Shown here: positions 45,817-55,102 of the stretch, one piece after another
How positions within the stretch are numbered: the first letter of the stretch is position 1
Layout of the letters: each line of letters starts with the position of its first letter
Assembly (NCBI GenBank): GCA_022561875.1
Contig: JADFQJ010000004.1
Coordinates: 32,161-96,160 of the forward strand
Direction of reading: 5' to 3'
From: Bacteroidota bacterium
GTDB lineage: Bacteria; Bacteroidota; Bacteroidia; Bacteroidales; VadinHA17
Length of the DNA stretch: 64,000 nt
Position numbers and translations under genes: made by a program
Notes under the pieces: generated by a model
Told to the model about the DNA's origin: nothing
Database searches by the model: none
The model's input: only the letters and a program-made list of their open reading frames with translations

Positions 45817-46882
45817 AATACTGAATTAACTTATTAAATTCATTTTTTTGATTACCCGGAAACTTTACATGAATTGGAATATAGTATATGAACTGAGCTA
45901 AAGAGCTTGCAATAGTACTGAATTTCTGTAAGCGAATAGCATCTTTTTCAGTGGTTATAATGATCTTATCTCTGCCTCTCAGCTTCTCAAAATCATTCCG
46001 GATTCTTATAAGGTCTTTATCATTGAATTCATGATGATCGGGGAAACGGATCTCAGAAATGTTTTTAAAGTAATTTTTCAGGTAATTTTTCAGGGGTTGA
46101 GGATTGGCTATTCCGGTTACAAGTAACAAACCGGTTTCTTTTCTTTTGCAGTAATCACAGGATAATTCCTGTTTGTTTTCGTCGAAAACAGGTGAAAGGT
46201 CACCATAGTCGTAAGTTGTGAAAAAAATATTCTGAAAGGGAAACAAAATCAAATCTTTTTTAAATATTTGTTTTTCAACAGGTTTGATATCAGGAGGGCA
46301 CCTGGTGACTATGATTATATGAGCTCTTCTTCGTTCAACCGATCTTTCTCTTAAACTGCCTGCAGGTAGAATATAATCATTTTTAAGTGGGCGGAAATAA
46401 TCGACAAGCAATATTGACAGACCGGGTTTTACTTGCCTGTGTTGAAAAGCATCGTCCAGAAGAATTACATTCAGGTCACTGAATTCATTAAGAAGCCGGT
46501 TAATGCCATTTACCCGCTTCCGGTCGACAGCTACCTGTATATCAGGGTGTTTCTTTTTGATCTGCGTGGGCTCATCTCCTACCTCTTCATACGTTGATTT
46601 GAATGAAACCAACCTGAAATCCTTAGTTTTTCTCTTATATCCCCGGCTCAATACCGCAATTTTAAATTTGTCTTTCAGAATGCTGATCAGATATTCAATA
46701 TGCGGGGTTTTCCCGGTACCACCAACAGTGATATTCCCAACCGAAATTATTGGCAGGGAAAATTCCTTTCCCTTCAGGATATTCAGGTCAAACAACAAAT
46801 TCCGGACACCTGTAATAAATCCGTAGATCAATGAAAAAGGCAATAAAAGCAGTCTGATATGAGTATGTTTATTTTCAGACAA
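45776..46882 (-). CDS. lpxK: tetraacyldisaccharide 4'-kinase
   Basis: 368 residues. Phosphorylates the lipid A disaccharide. N-terminal membrane segment (LLPFSLIYGFITGVRN), then the P-loop-like SVGNITVGGTGKTPHIEYL, LSRGYKRK, DEPTQI, VDRKR and LLDDAFQHRQV with the catalytic Asp/His pairs. Shows that this is a Gram-negative with Lipid A. Sits between sppA and punA on one strand. Confidence 0.95.
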   Translation of the reverse strand: MSENKHTHIRLLLLPFSLIYGFITGVRNLLFDLNILKGKEFSLPIISVGNITVGGTGKTPHIEYLISILKDKFKIAVLSRGYKRKTKDFRLVSFKSTYEEVGDEPTQIKKKHPDIQVAVDRKRVNGINRLLNEFSDLNVILLDDAFQHRQVKPGLSILLVDYFRPLKNDYILPAGSLRERSVERRRAHIIIVTRCPPDIKPVEKQIFKKDLILFPFQNIFFTTYDYGDLSPVFDENKQELSCDYCKRKETGLLLVTGIANPQPLKNYLKNYFKNISEIRFPDHHEFNDKDLIRIRNDFEKLRGRDKIIITTEKDAIRLQKFSTIASSLAQFIYYIPIHVKFPGNQKNEFNKLIQYYVRENKRNNILLI

Positions 46883-46902
46883 ACCATTTTGTATATAAAA
46901 AA

Positions 46903-48672
46903 TTAATAGATTTCAATTTCGTAAGGCAGCCTGGTTTGAATACCATCCATTTGTAACAGCTGGTCAAGATTATGATAATGTCTGTATGCCATCCCAAGCT
47001 CAGATTTGATTATTCTCGCTTTAATGTTTCCTGACAATTGGTTAACCAGTTTTTGAAAAGGATCTTCCTGTTTGGGAAGTGATATGATCCTGTAGTTATC
47101 CAGTCCTGCCATTTCGGCTGCAATTTCAACTGCTTTGTCCAGTCCGCCAAGAATATCAACCAGACCGTTCTTCTTTGCATCGATTCCGCTCCAGACCCGG
47201 CCCCGGGCAATTTCATCCACTTCATCAAAGCTCATTTTTCTGCCCTCCGCAACATATGAGACAAAAGTTTTGTAAATTTCTTCAATCTGCGTTCTGAGAA
47301 ATTGTTTTTCCACTGCATTTAAAGGACGGTAAAAGGCTCCAAAATCAGAATGTTTATTTGTTTTGACGACATCAACAGTTATTCCCAGTTTATCGTTCAA
47401 TAATTTTTGAGTGTTGGGAATCGTTCCGAAAACCCCAATCGACCCTGTTATGGTATTGGGTTGGGCAACAATAGTATCAACTGTTGAAACAATGTAATAA
47501 CCTCCTGAAGCAGCAACATTACCAAATGATGCTACTACCGGTTTCACCTTCCGGGCAAGATCCACCTCCCTCCAGATAATGTCTGAAGCAAGCGCGCTTC
47601 CTCCCGGAGAATTAACTCTTATTACTATGGCTTTAATATTGGTATCTTTCCTTGCTTTTCGCAGGCTGTTAGCATATTTTACCGACCCGATATTAGATTC
47701 TGAGCCTTCTCCAAGTCCAATAACACCGGAGGCATATACTATAGCGATTTTTTTTCTTGTGAATTCTTTTGTCTTTTTTTTAGGTGTTTTCGCATACTTA
47801 GACATTTTTACCAGTCGCAGTTTACTCTCTTTTTCAAGTCCGGATAATTGTAACAGTTCAGTCAACACTTCATCCTGATATTTCATGGAATCGATAAGAT
47901 TAGCTTCGATAGCAGCACTGATTTTGTTAATTGCAAGATCATCAGCATATTTATTAAGTTTTTCCACGGAAATATTTCTGGCATGCGATATCTTGTTAAC
48001 CATGCCATCCCATATGGCATTCATGTAAGCGAGGGTTTGTTGCCGGCTTTCTTTGCTCATATGATCTGAGGTGAAAGGTTCAACGGCACTTTTATATTCC
48101 CCGTGACGGATTATCTGCATATCTATCCCAAGCTTTTCCATTGCTCCTTTGAAAAACACAACCTCTGAACGAAGACCCCGGAATTCCATAGTCCCTGCGG
48201 GGTTCATATATATCTTATCAGCAACGGTTGACAGGTAATAATTAGACTGTAATAAGATATCGTTACTGAATGCGATAATGAATTTCCCTGATTCTTTAAA
48301 ACCGATCAGGGCATTTCTAATTTCCTCAATCGTGGCTATTCCGGGAGAATACATGCCTGTTTCCAGGTAAATGCCTTTGATCCGGTCATCTGTTTTTGCT
48401 TTTTCAATGTTTTTAAGGATCTGATCCAGTCCGAGTTGTGGAGCCAGTTTAAAAGTGGTAAAATCAAATCCTTCAAAAGGATTATTTGATCCCCTGTCAG
48501 GTATCAGCTGTGCAATTCTAAAATGCAGAACGGAGTTAGATTTTATTTCCACGGGTTTATCACCTGCGGAAATCATAACCCCGATAATTACAATACTGAT
48601 GATTAACATTATAAAAGATGAGATCAGAACACCAACTATTGTGGCAAGCGTATACTTCAGAAAACTTTTCAT
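46903..48672 (-). CDS. sppA: signal peptide peptidase SppA, 67K type
   Basis: 589 residues with one N-terminal transmembrane helix. Tandem ClpP-like halves: the first with IIRHGEYKSAVEPF supplies the catalytic Lys, the second with RVNSPGGSALASD supplies the nucleophilic Ser, and ITGSIGVFG follows. Degrades cleaved signal peptides in the periplasmic face of the membrane. 20 bases before lpxK. Confidence 0.94.
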   Translation of the reverse strand: MKSFLKYTLATIVGVLISSFIMLIISIVIIGVMISAGDKPVEIKSNSVLHFRIAQLIPDRGSNNPFEGFDFTTFKLAPQLGLDQILKNIEKAKTDDRIKGIYLETGMYSPGIATIEEIRNALIGFKESGKFIIAFSNDILLQSNYYLSTVADKIYMNPAGTMEFRGLRSEVVFFKGAMEKLGIDMQIIRHGEYKSAVEPFTSDHMSKESRQQTLAYMNAIWDGMVNKISHARNISVEKLNKYADDLAINKISAAIEANLIDSMKYQDEVLTELLQLSGLEKESKLRLVKMSKYAKTPKKKTKEFTRKKIAIVYASGVIGLGEGSESNIGSVKYANSLRKARKDTNIKAIVIRVNSPGGSALASDIIWREVDLARKVKPVVASFGNVAASGGYYIVSTVDTIVAQPNTITGSIGVFGTIPNTQKLLNDKLGITVDVVKTNKHSDFGAFYRPLNAVEKQFLRTQIEEIYKTFVSYVAEGRKMSFDEVDEIARGRVWSGIDAKKNGLVDILGGLDKAVEIAAEMAGLDNYRIISLPKQEDPFQKLVNQLSGNIKARIIKSELGMAYRHYHNLDQLLQMDGIQTRLPYEIEIY

Positions 48673-48975
48673 AGTGGATAAATATGAATGAATATAAATG
48701 AATATGTTTTATGCAAAGTTAAAAGGTTGTACGAAATATTAAAATGTTTGTAACTAATCAGTACTTAAAGTGAACTAAAGTTAGGAAGAGGTTAAACTTC
48801 AGGCGCTTTTTAAACCGTTAACCATTTAAGCATTCTATCATTTAACCATTTTAGTCATTTTAGTCATTCCAAACTTTAAGCACTGAATTTTTAACCCCGT
48901 TGATTAAAAAGATGCATCTCCTGTTGTCTATTTGTTTTGTTTTTCTCATTTTTGTCAGGTTTTAAGCAAAGTGAT

Positions 48976-49476
48976 TTGAAAACTCGTAATTATTATTTGT
49001 TATTAGGTGGTAATCTGGGTGACAGATCTTATTATTTTTCATCTGCCATATCCTTGATTAGTGAAAGAATTGGTGTCATCACCTCTGTTTCATCTTTATA
49101 TGAAACCGAGCCCTGGGGGTTTGAACATGAAAACCGGTTCCTGAATCAGGCGATAAAAGTCATTTCTTCCCTGTCGCCGGCAGAAATTTTGGAGAAAATT
49201 AATGGTATAGAAAAAGAGCTTGGCCGTAAACGTAACAAAACGGGATACATAGGCCGTAATATTGATATAGATATTCTTTTTGTTAATGAGGAAATTTTTT
49301 ATTCAGATGACCTGGTTATCCCACATCCGCGATTGCACAAACGAAGATTTGCACTTCTGCCACTAATGGAAATAGCGCCCACGCTGCGGCATCCGCTTCT
49401 TGATTGTTCTGTTGAGGAACTGGCTGACTCTTGCAAGGACAACCTGGAAGTGTGTCTTGTTAAGCCGGCAATCTGA
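48976..49476 (+). CDS. folK: 2-amino-4-hydroxy-6-hydroxymethyldihydropteridine pyrophosphokinase
   Basis: About 166 residues. Folate pathway kinase. LLLGGNLGDR near the start, SSLYETEPWG, FLNQAIKV, IEKELGRKR, RNIDIDILF with the Mg-binding Asp pair, and PHPRLHKRRFALLPL are all intact. No ATG is in frame before the first conserved residues; TTG at 48976 (LKTRNYY) is the likeliest start, though the frame is open to 48937. Confidence 0.9.
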   Translation: MKTRNYYLLLGGNLGDRSYYFSSAISLISERIGVITSVSSLYETEPWGFEHENRFLNQAIKVISSLSPAEILEKINGIEKELGRKRNKTGYIGRNIDIDILFVNEEIFYSDDLVIPHPRLHKRRFALLPLMEIAPTLRHPLLDCSVEELADSCKDNLEVCLVKPAI

Positions 49477-49568
49477 AGACCGGGCTATTTATACTATTCA
49501 GTCCCGATTTATCGGGAATGTGATTAAGTAATCGTCCGATTTCTTCAGATCGTTTATTGAAATCATCA

Positions 49569-49613
49569 AAAATTCTTGCTAAAGTGATAAATATCCATTG
49601 CAAGAGCAAATGC
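49569..49613. repeat. dispersed intergenic repeat, second copy
   Basis: Matches 11997-12041 around GTGATAAATATCCATTG. Also lies immediately past a minus-strand gene. A CCCGATTTATCGGG hairpin sits at 49502-49516 in the same gap. Confidence 0.5.
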
Positions 49614-49616
49614 TTT

Positions 49617-50603
49617 TTAGAGCAAACTCACCCTTGGGATTATCGCTTTAAAATACCAGGGAATAGGTTTGGAACAGAAAACCGGGTACCGATATTTTTT
49701 TGCACCAAAAGATGCAAAAATATTGAACTGGGCATTAAGGTTCTTTTCTTTGCAACGGAAAGGGATCTTTCCGTGGTTAATAATGCGGTTAAATATAAAA
49801 GGTTCGAGCCTCAGAATAACATTTTTTTCTGAAAACGACCTGATAATATGATCGATAAGAAACCAGACAGCATTTTTTCTGACACCAAAATTATCAGAAG
49901 CAACCAGGTAAAGAATTATTTTATCCTGAGCCTTAATTATGAATCCGAGAGAACATAAGTTGTTCTCAGGAGTATAAACTCCGTATATTTCACATATCCT
50001 GTTCTGAATTGAAAAGGAAATAAGTCGTCGCAATTTATTATAAAAAGGTGTTTTTAATTTTTGGAAAAACGGCATTTTTATATCACGGTGAAAATCAAGT
50101 ATCTCATTGGGAATAAGTCCTTTTGAAATAAAAAGTCCTGAATCTTCAGCAATCCGGATCTTACGCTTTGTTTCATTGTAAAAGTTCGCAGATATTTTTT
50201 GATATGGAGAGATCAGGTCGAGATCAAATGATTGTTTCAATTTGTATTTTCCAAAAGAGGGATCGGGCTGAAGGAACTTATTGAAAGCCAGTTCAACATG
50301 TTTATATTTTTTTTTCACAAGGCAGATGAATTCCGTAATCACGGATTTTTGAACCGGATCAGAAGAAAAAATTCCAAGCTGAGGCGCCATCAGGGGTTGG
50401 TAAATAAATGATTTACCAGTGAACATATGGATTGGAAGGGGCATTACCCTTTCATAATCATTTTCAATTAGTGCATCCCATCGATCAGTAACAGAATCAA
50501 GAAACCAGGAGTAAGCATAAATTTCCCGGTTATAGGCTGCGTTAATGCATTTATCCCACCTGCTGAAGTTTAAATCTTTATATGGCACATATTTTATAGA
50601 CAC
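49617..50603 (-). CDS. GNAT/FemAB-like acyltransferase-fold protein, unknown substrate
   Basis: 328 residues, no signal peptide. The layout (YAYSWFLDSVTDRWDALI start, KRKIRIAEDSGL middle, then a strand-rich C-terminal half with CSLGFIIKAQDKIILYLVASDNFG) resembles two-domain GNAT/FemAB proteins. The acetyl-CoA loop is not clearly seen. Isolated downstream of radC on the same strand. Confidence 0.5.
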   Translation of the reverse strand: MSIKYVPYKDLNFSRWDKCINAAYNREIYAYSWFLDSVTDRWDALIENDYERVMPLPIHMFTGKSFIYQPLMAPQLGIFSSDPVQKSVITEFICLVKKKYKHVELAFNKFLQPDPSFGKYKLKQSFDLDLISPYQKISANFYNETKRKIRIAEDSGLFISKGLIPNEILDFHRDIKMPFFQKLKTPFYNKLRRLISFSIQNRICEIYGVYTPENNLCSLGFIIKAQDKIILYLVASDNFGVRKNAVWFLIDHIIRSFSEKNVILRLEPFIFNRIINHGKIPFRCKEKNLNAQFNIFASFGAKKYRYPVFCSKPIPWYFKAIIPRVSLL

Positions 50604-50647
50604 CGGGGATGGTTAAATAAATAAAGCTGCATTTTTTTTCACTATTG

Positions 50648-51346
50648 TCACGTTAACAAACCTTCATCAGCAAAGCTGAAATAGTTGTTATCTGAAATAA
50701 TAACATGATCTATTACCTGGATATCCATTAGCTGTCCTGCTTTTTGAAGTTTCAGGGTTATCTTTTTGTCCGATTCGCTGGGTTCAAGATTGCCGGAGGG
50801 ATGATTATGACACAGGATAATGGACGATGTTTCATTTTCAATTGCTTTTTTTAAAATGAGTCGCACATCAATAACAGTTCCGGATATTCCTCCCTGGCTG
50901 ATCTTTATTTTGTTAACAACCCGGTTTGAACGGTTTAGAAGTAATACCCAGAATTCTTCGTAGTGCAGATCTGCCAGCAAAGGTTGAAAATATTCGAGAA
51001 CATCCCTGCTTTGGGATATTTTCTTTTTTTTAATTATTTCAGAGGCTTTTCTTCTCCTTCCAAGTTCCAGCGCAGCAAGTATTGTAATGGCTTTTGCCTG
51101 ACCAATACCTTTCATTTTCATCAGGTCGTGAATGGATAATTTCCCCAGCTCATTCAGGTTATGGCTTACAGAACCAAGAATTTTTTTCCCGAGGTCGACT
51201 GCCGATTCATTTCTACTGCCCGACCCGATGAGTATAGCAATAAGTTCGGCATCAGTTAATGCGCTTATTCCTTTAGACAATAATTTTTCCCTTGGCCGGT
51301 CTTCTTCAGCCAGGTCTTTTATTCTGAGATATTTGTATGATGTCAT
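50648..51346 (-). CDS. radC: RadC family JAMM protein
   Basis: 232 residues. N-terminal UPF0758 helix-hairpin-helix region (LRIKDLAEEDRPREKLL, GIGQAKAITILAALELG) and a C-terminal JAMM metalloprotease-like domain with HNHPSGNLEPSESD. The DNA repair name is historical and the function unclear. Divergent relatives sit on mobile elements, but this one looks chromosomal. Confidence 0.93.
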   Translation of the reverse strand: MTSYKYLRIKDLAEEDRPREKLLSKGISALTDAELIAILIGSGSRNESAVDLGKKILGSVSHNLNELGKLSIHDLMKMKGIGQAKAITILAALELGRRRKASEIIKKKKISQSRDVLEYFQPLLADLHYEEFWVLLLNRSNRVVNKIKISQGGISGTVIDVRLILKKAIENETSSIILCHNHPSGNLEPSESDKKITLKLQKAGQLMDIQVIDHVIISDNNYFSFADEGLLT

Positions 51347-51397
51347 TCTCAGTGCGAATTTGTACGTATAATAAAAGTAAGAAAAAAGTTTAACAAA

Positions 51398-51428
51398 AAA
51401 AGGTGTCCTTGTTATGGGGACACCTTTT
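51398..51428. terminator. terminator downstream of rpsT
   Basis: AAAAGGTGTCC pairs perfectly with GGACACCTTTT around a short loop. With A-runs on the left and T-runs on the right it can act in both directions, mainly ending the rpsT transcript. Confidence 0.75.
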
Positions 51429-51450
51429 GTTAAATAATAGAAAAATATTC

Positions 51451-51702
51451 TTACAAACCATTTTTGTGTTTGGCAAGCTTTGATTTAAGATTCGCCGCCT
51501 TGTTTTTATGAAAATAATTTTTCCCGGTAAGTTTGTCGATCATTGAAACCACTTTTGGATAAAGTTCGTCGGCGATTTTTTTATCTGTAGTCCCACGTAA
51601 TTTCTTTATTGCATTACGGACTGTTTTCGCGTAATACTTGTTATGCAATCTTCTTTTTTCCGATTGCTTAATTCTCTTTATTGCTGATGGATGATTTGCC
51701 AT
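51451..51702 (-). CDS. rpsT: 30S ribosomal protein S20
   Basis: 83 residues, basic. Starts [22 protein letters not shown] and ends [14 protein letters not shown], the complete S20 helix bundle. Binds 16S rRNA. Single-gene unit with a terminator just beyond its end. Confidence 0.97.
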   Translation of the reverse strand: MANHPSAIKRIKQSEKRRLHNKYYAKTVRNAIKKLRGTTDKKIADELYPKVVSMIDKLTGKNYFHKNKAANLKSKLAKHKNGL

Positions 51703-51932
51703 ATTGCATTATTATTATTTAAGCGGGTGCAAATATAATGAAAAATTTATAAAACAAAACTTAAGAATTATCTAAATTCCAGGCACGAAACATATGTTTC
51801 CTGTTATACCTGTTTTGTGTTTATTAATACTTAAGAGAAATTCTATATTTTTAGATATATATGTAGTTTAACAAGTGGACATATTCATAAAAATATGGTT
51901 CTTTTACAATAATTCTATAAATCGGATATAGT

Positions 51933-52994
51933 ATGAATAAGATATATCAAAAACTTGCCGGTCGCCTGGATCAGATACCAAACGGTTTTCCAAAAACAAA
52001 AAGCGGAGTGGAGTTAAAAATACTGGCAAAACTTTTTACCCCGGAAGAAGCCAAGCTGGCTTCAGCCTTAAGCCTGGAGCATCAATCCGTCAAAACAATT
52101 GCAGGGAAGAACGATGCCGGTGAATCTGAAGTTAAATTTCTTTTAATAGGGATGGTTAAAAAGGGGCTTATTGAGCTAAAAAGAGAGAAGGAAAAAGGTT
52201 TTACATTTTGCCTGATCCCTTTTGTTGTTGGTTTTTACGAACGCCAGAATGCCAGGATAGATAAGGAGTTTGCAGAACTTTTTGAAGCTTATTATAAGGA
52301 AAGCTTTTATAAGACAATGATAGTTGATCCTTCAGTCCACAGGATAATTCCCATTGAAAAGACAATCCCGGTAAATATAGATGTTATGCCATATGAAAAA
52401 GCCTCTACATATCTTGATAATGCCAAATCCTGGGGTGTTTTAAAGTGTATATGCAGGGTCCAGAAAAAATTGATCGGTCAGGGTTGCGACCATCCGGTTG
52501 AAAACTGCCTGGTGTTTTCTGCCAGACCAGGTGCATTCGACCGAACAGATGATATCAGGTCGATCTCCAAAGAAGAAGCATTGGATATTCTGGCTGAGGC
52601 TGACAGGGAAGGGCTGGTACATTCGACAAGCAATACACAGAAAGAGGTAAATTATATTTGCAACTGCTGTACCTGTTCATGTGGTGTGCTTCGGGGAATG
52701 GTTGAATATGGCAGTCTTAATTCAATAGCCCGGTCTGACTTTTATGCAGTTGCTGATAAAAACTTGTGTAGTGCATGTGAAATATGTATTGATCGATGCC
52801 AGTTCAATGCCTTGAAAATTATCGACGATATTTGTATAGTTGATACTTCTTTTTGCTTTGGATGCGGTCTCTGTGTCACTTCCTGTTCAACCGGGGCCCT
52901 TTCTCTTAAACAAAAGAATTCGGAAGAACTGGTCCCTCCGCCTTTTTCTGAAAATGAATGGAGGGAGAAAAGAGAAAAAGCATTAATAAGGTGA
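51933..52994 (+). CDS. winged-helix plus 4Fe-4S dicluster ferredoxin protein
   Basis: 353 residues. The first 110 residues form a helical, winged-helix-like region (SVKTIAGKNDAGESEVKFLLIGMVKKGLIEL). A middle region has CICRVQ, CDHPVENC and CNCCTCSCG cysteine clusters. The C-terminus has two ferredoxin motifs, CSACEICIDRC and CFGCGLCVTSC, each with the 4Fe-4S spacing. It may sense or transfer electrons; the family seems similar to 4Fe-4S proteins common in anaerobic Bacteroidota and Deltaproteobacteria. The 3' third recurs at the right window edge. Confidence 0.8.
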   Translation: MNKIYQKLAGRLDQIPNGFPKTKSGVELKILAKLFTPEEAKLASALSLEHQSVKTIAGKNDAGESEVKFLLIGMVKKGLIELKREKEKGFTFCLIPFVVGFYERQNARIDKEFAELFEAYYKESFYKTMIVDPSVHRIIPIEKTIPVNIDVMPYEKASTYLDNAKSWGVLKCICRVQKKLIGQGCDHPVENCLVFSARPGAFDRTDDIRSISKEEALDILAEADREGLVHSTSNTQKEVNYICNCCTCSCGVLRGMVEYGSLNSIARSDFYAVADKNLCSACEICIDRCQFNALKIIDDICIVDTSFCFGCGLCVTSCSTGALSLKQKNSEELVPPPFSENEWREKREKALIR

Positions 52995-53022
52995 TCACCA
53001 AATATACTGATGACAAACCCGG
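52810..53022 (+). repeat. direct repeat, left copy (3' end of ferredoxin gene and beyond)
   Basis: Matches 63788-64000 with about nine differences in 213 bases (about 96 percent). The copies frame the 10.8-kb sulfur island. The remaining 52995-53446 stretch before the Rrf2 gene shows no gene. Confidence 0.9.
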
Positions 53023-53446
53023 ACTAAATGTGGTGGTGAATATTTTAACACCACACTAAAACAGTACCACCAAGCAATGCAAAACAGTACCATCACTCTG
53101 AGAGATTATGGTAATAGATGATTCCGTGAGAAGAGAAGTATGATATTCCGGTGAAGATTGTCGTGTTCGATTTTTGATTAAAAACAAGGATATAATTTCT
53201 TTCCCAAATAATAGAACAGGATAATTGTAATTCTTAAGTGATGTTTAAAGTACTACCCATTCATAGGACCACTCTTGGTCATTGACCTCTCCGGATTTAT
53301 TTATGATCAGAAGTTGAAAGTCAAGTTTGATCCTAATTTATTTGACAGAAATTCATTCATTTAATTAAATTCATAAATCGATTAAAAAAACCCGAAGTTT
53401 TTTTGGATTTTGAAAAATATTATTTAATATTGCATTTAATTTCTAC

Positions 53447-53462
53447 TATTTCTATAGGAATA
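53447..53462 (+). promoter_or_regulatory. palindrome TATTTCTATAGGAATA before the Rrf2 gene
   Basis: 16 bases with 14 of 16 symmetric, 12 bases before the ATG. Placement and an AGGAAT-like half site suit an Rrf2/CymR autoregulatory operator; only a gel-shift would show it. Confidence 0.4.
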
Positions 53463-53473
53463 ATATAATATAA

Positions 53474-53911
53474 ATGAAAATTCCAAAAAAAACAACTTAT
53501 GGAATGTGTTTCATGTTGAGATTGGCTGTCTCTTATGGCGATAAATATATAAAACTCAATGAAATAGCAAAATCAGAAAATATTCCGGAAAAGTATCTGG
53601 AAAACATTGTATCCGTTTTCAAGCCCGCCAATTTAATCCTTGTGAAGCGGGGAGCTAAAGGAGGCTATAAACTTTCCATGCCACCAGGACAGATTAAATT
53701 GAAAGAAGTTTATGAAATACTGAATGGTGGAATTTTACAGGAAACATTGGTTGAGAGAAGCCTGAATGAAACGCTAAATAAAAAGGTAGTAATTGATCTT
53801 TGGCAAGAACTCAGGTTGAAATTGTCAGAGTTTTTTGAGTCCATAACTCTTCAGGACATGGTAAACGATTATAAGAAAAAGCATGAAGATCAATTGTTTT
53901 ATGTTCTATAA
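53474..53911 (+). CDS. Rrf2-family transcriptional regulator (CymR-like)
   Basis: 145 residues. The winged-helix core [34 protein letters not shown] and [11 protein letters not shown] is typical of Rrf2 proteins. The three cysteines that hold an Fe-S cluster in IscR/NsrR are missing, so it resembles CymR, which senses cysteine supply through CysK. It heads the sulfur operon 21 bases before cysK and probably controls it. Confidence 0.85.
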   Translation: MKIPKKTTYGMCFMLRLAVSYGDKYIKLNEIAKSENIPEKYLENIVSVFKPANLILVKRGAKGGYKLSMPPGQIKLKEVYEILNGGILQETLVERSLNETLNKKVVIDLWQELRLKLSEFFESITLQDMVNDYKKKHEDQLFYVL

Positions 53912-53931
53912 GGATTCTAATAAATGTATTT

Positions 53932-54849
53932 ATGAATATCGCAAATGATATTACTGAAATAATAGGGAATACTCCTTTAGTCAGGATCAACAAACTGGCA
54001 AAAGGATCAAATGCAAATGTTGTAGCCAAACTGGAATCATTTAATCCTTTATCGAGTGTCAAGGACAGAGTTGCTTTTTCGATGATTGATAATGCAGAAA
54101 AAAAAGGATTGATCAACCAGGAAACGGTTATCATTGAACCAACAAGTGGGAATACCGGTATTGGGCTTGCTTATATAACTGCTGTGAAAGGATACAGATT
54201 AATCCTGACAATGCCTGAAAATATGACCGGTGAGAGAAAGAATCTGCTGGAAGCGTTTGGTGCTGAGGTTGAATTAACACCAGGGAATTTAGGAATGAAG
54301 GGTGCAATAGATAAGGCCGAACAATTACATAATGAATACCCCAACTCAATAATTCTCCAACAATTTGAAAATCCTGCAAATCCTGAAATTCATAGAAAAA
54401 CCACGGCGGAAGAGATCTGGAAAGATACTGATGGAGAAATTGATATTCTTGTAACTGGAGTTGGAACGGGCGGTACAATCACCGGTGTTGCAGAAGTAAT
54501 CAAAAAGAGAAAATCCGGTTTTAAAGCAATTGCAGTAGAACCCCTGGATTCGCAGGTTTTGTCGGGAGGTGAAGCGGGACACCATATGATCCAGGGTATC
54601 GGAGCTGGTTTTATTCCAGGAATCTTAAATACAAATATCATTGATGAAGTGATAAGAGTTTCAAATGATGAGGCTCGTAATACCACAAGACTACTTGCCA
54701 AAGAAGAAGGTCTTTTTGTTGGGATCTCATCCGGAGCAGCAACCTTTGCTGCCCTGAAAGTCGCAGAAAGACCGGAGAACAAAGGAAAACTTATCGTTGT
54801 AGTTTTACCGGATACGGGGGAGAGGTATCTAAGTTCAGATCTGTTTTAA
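53932..54849 (+). CDS. cysK: cysteine synthase (O-acetylserine sulfhydrylase)
   Basis: 305 residues. Pyridoxal-phosphate enzyme. [11 protein letters not shown] holds the PLP Lys, [12 protein letters not shown] the substrate loop, [10 protein letters not shown] the phosphate cup, and VGISSGAA closes the site. Makes cysteine from O-acetylserine and sulfide or possibly from the ThiS thiocarboxylate. Its direct link to the ThiS gene and the Rrf2 gene suggests the second donor. Confidence 0.96.
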   Translation: MNIANDITEIIGNTPLVRINKLAKGSNANVVAKLESFNPLSSVKDRVAFSMIDNAEKKGLINQETVIIEPTSGNTGIGLAYITAVKGYRLILTMPENMTGERKNLLEAFGAEVELTPGNLGMKGAIDKAEQLHNEYPNSIILQQFENPANPEIHRKTTAEEIWKDTDGEIDILVTGVGTGGTITGVAEVIKKRKSGFKAIAVEPLDSQVLSGGEAGHHMIQGIGAGFIPGILNTNIIDEVIRVSNDEARNTTRLLAKEEGLFVGISSGAATFAALKVAERPENKGKLIVVVLPDTGERYLSSDLF

Positions 54850-54874
54850 TTTATATACTCTTTAAATTGATAAT

Positions 54875-55102
54875 ATGAAAATTAAAGTTAATGGTAAAGA
54901 TCAGGAAGTGAAAAAGACAAGCATTTCTGTCTATGAACTGTTATCAGAAAATAAAGTTCAAAGAATAGATATGGTCTCAGTACAACTAAACGAAAAATTT
55001 ATCAGGAAAGAAGATTTTCAGACCGTCCTGGTAAAAGAAAATGATGAAGTTGATTTCCTGTTCTTCATGGGTGGAGGTAAATATTCAAATTCAGATGAAT
55101 GA
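54875..55102 (+). CDS. ThiS/MoaD-like sulfur carrier protein with a C-terminal extension
   Basis: 75 residues, ubiquitin-like. VNGKDQEVKK, SVYELLSENKV, VSVQLNEKFIRKEDF and DEVDFLFFMGGG follow the ThiS layout. Mature carriers end in GG; this one continues seven residues (KYSNSDE) after GGG, so it must be trimmed first, probably by the JAMM protease at 58047. Resembles CysO/HcyS carriers. Its last 8 bases overlap the next gene. Confidence 0.85.
   Translation: MKIKVNGKDQEVKKTSISVYELLSENKVQRIDMVSVQLNEKFIRKEDFQTVLVKENDEVDFLFFMGGGKYSNSDE

Noticed and set aside
49502..49516. CCCGATTTATCGGG hairpin as a folK terminator
   Set aside because: The stem is short and no T-run follows; not enough to call.
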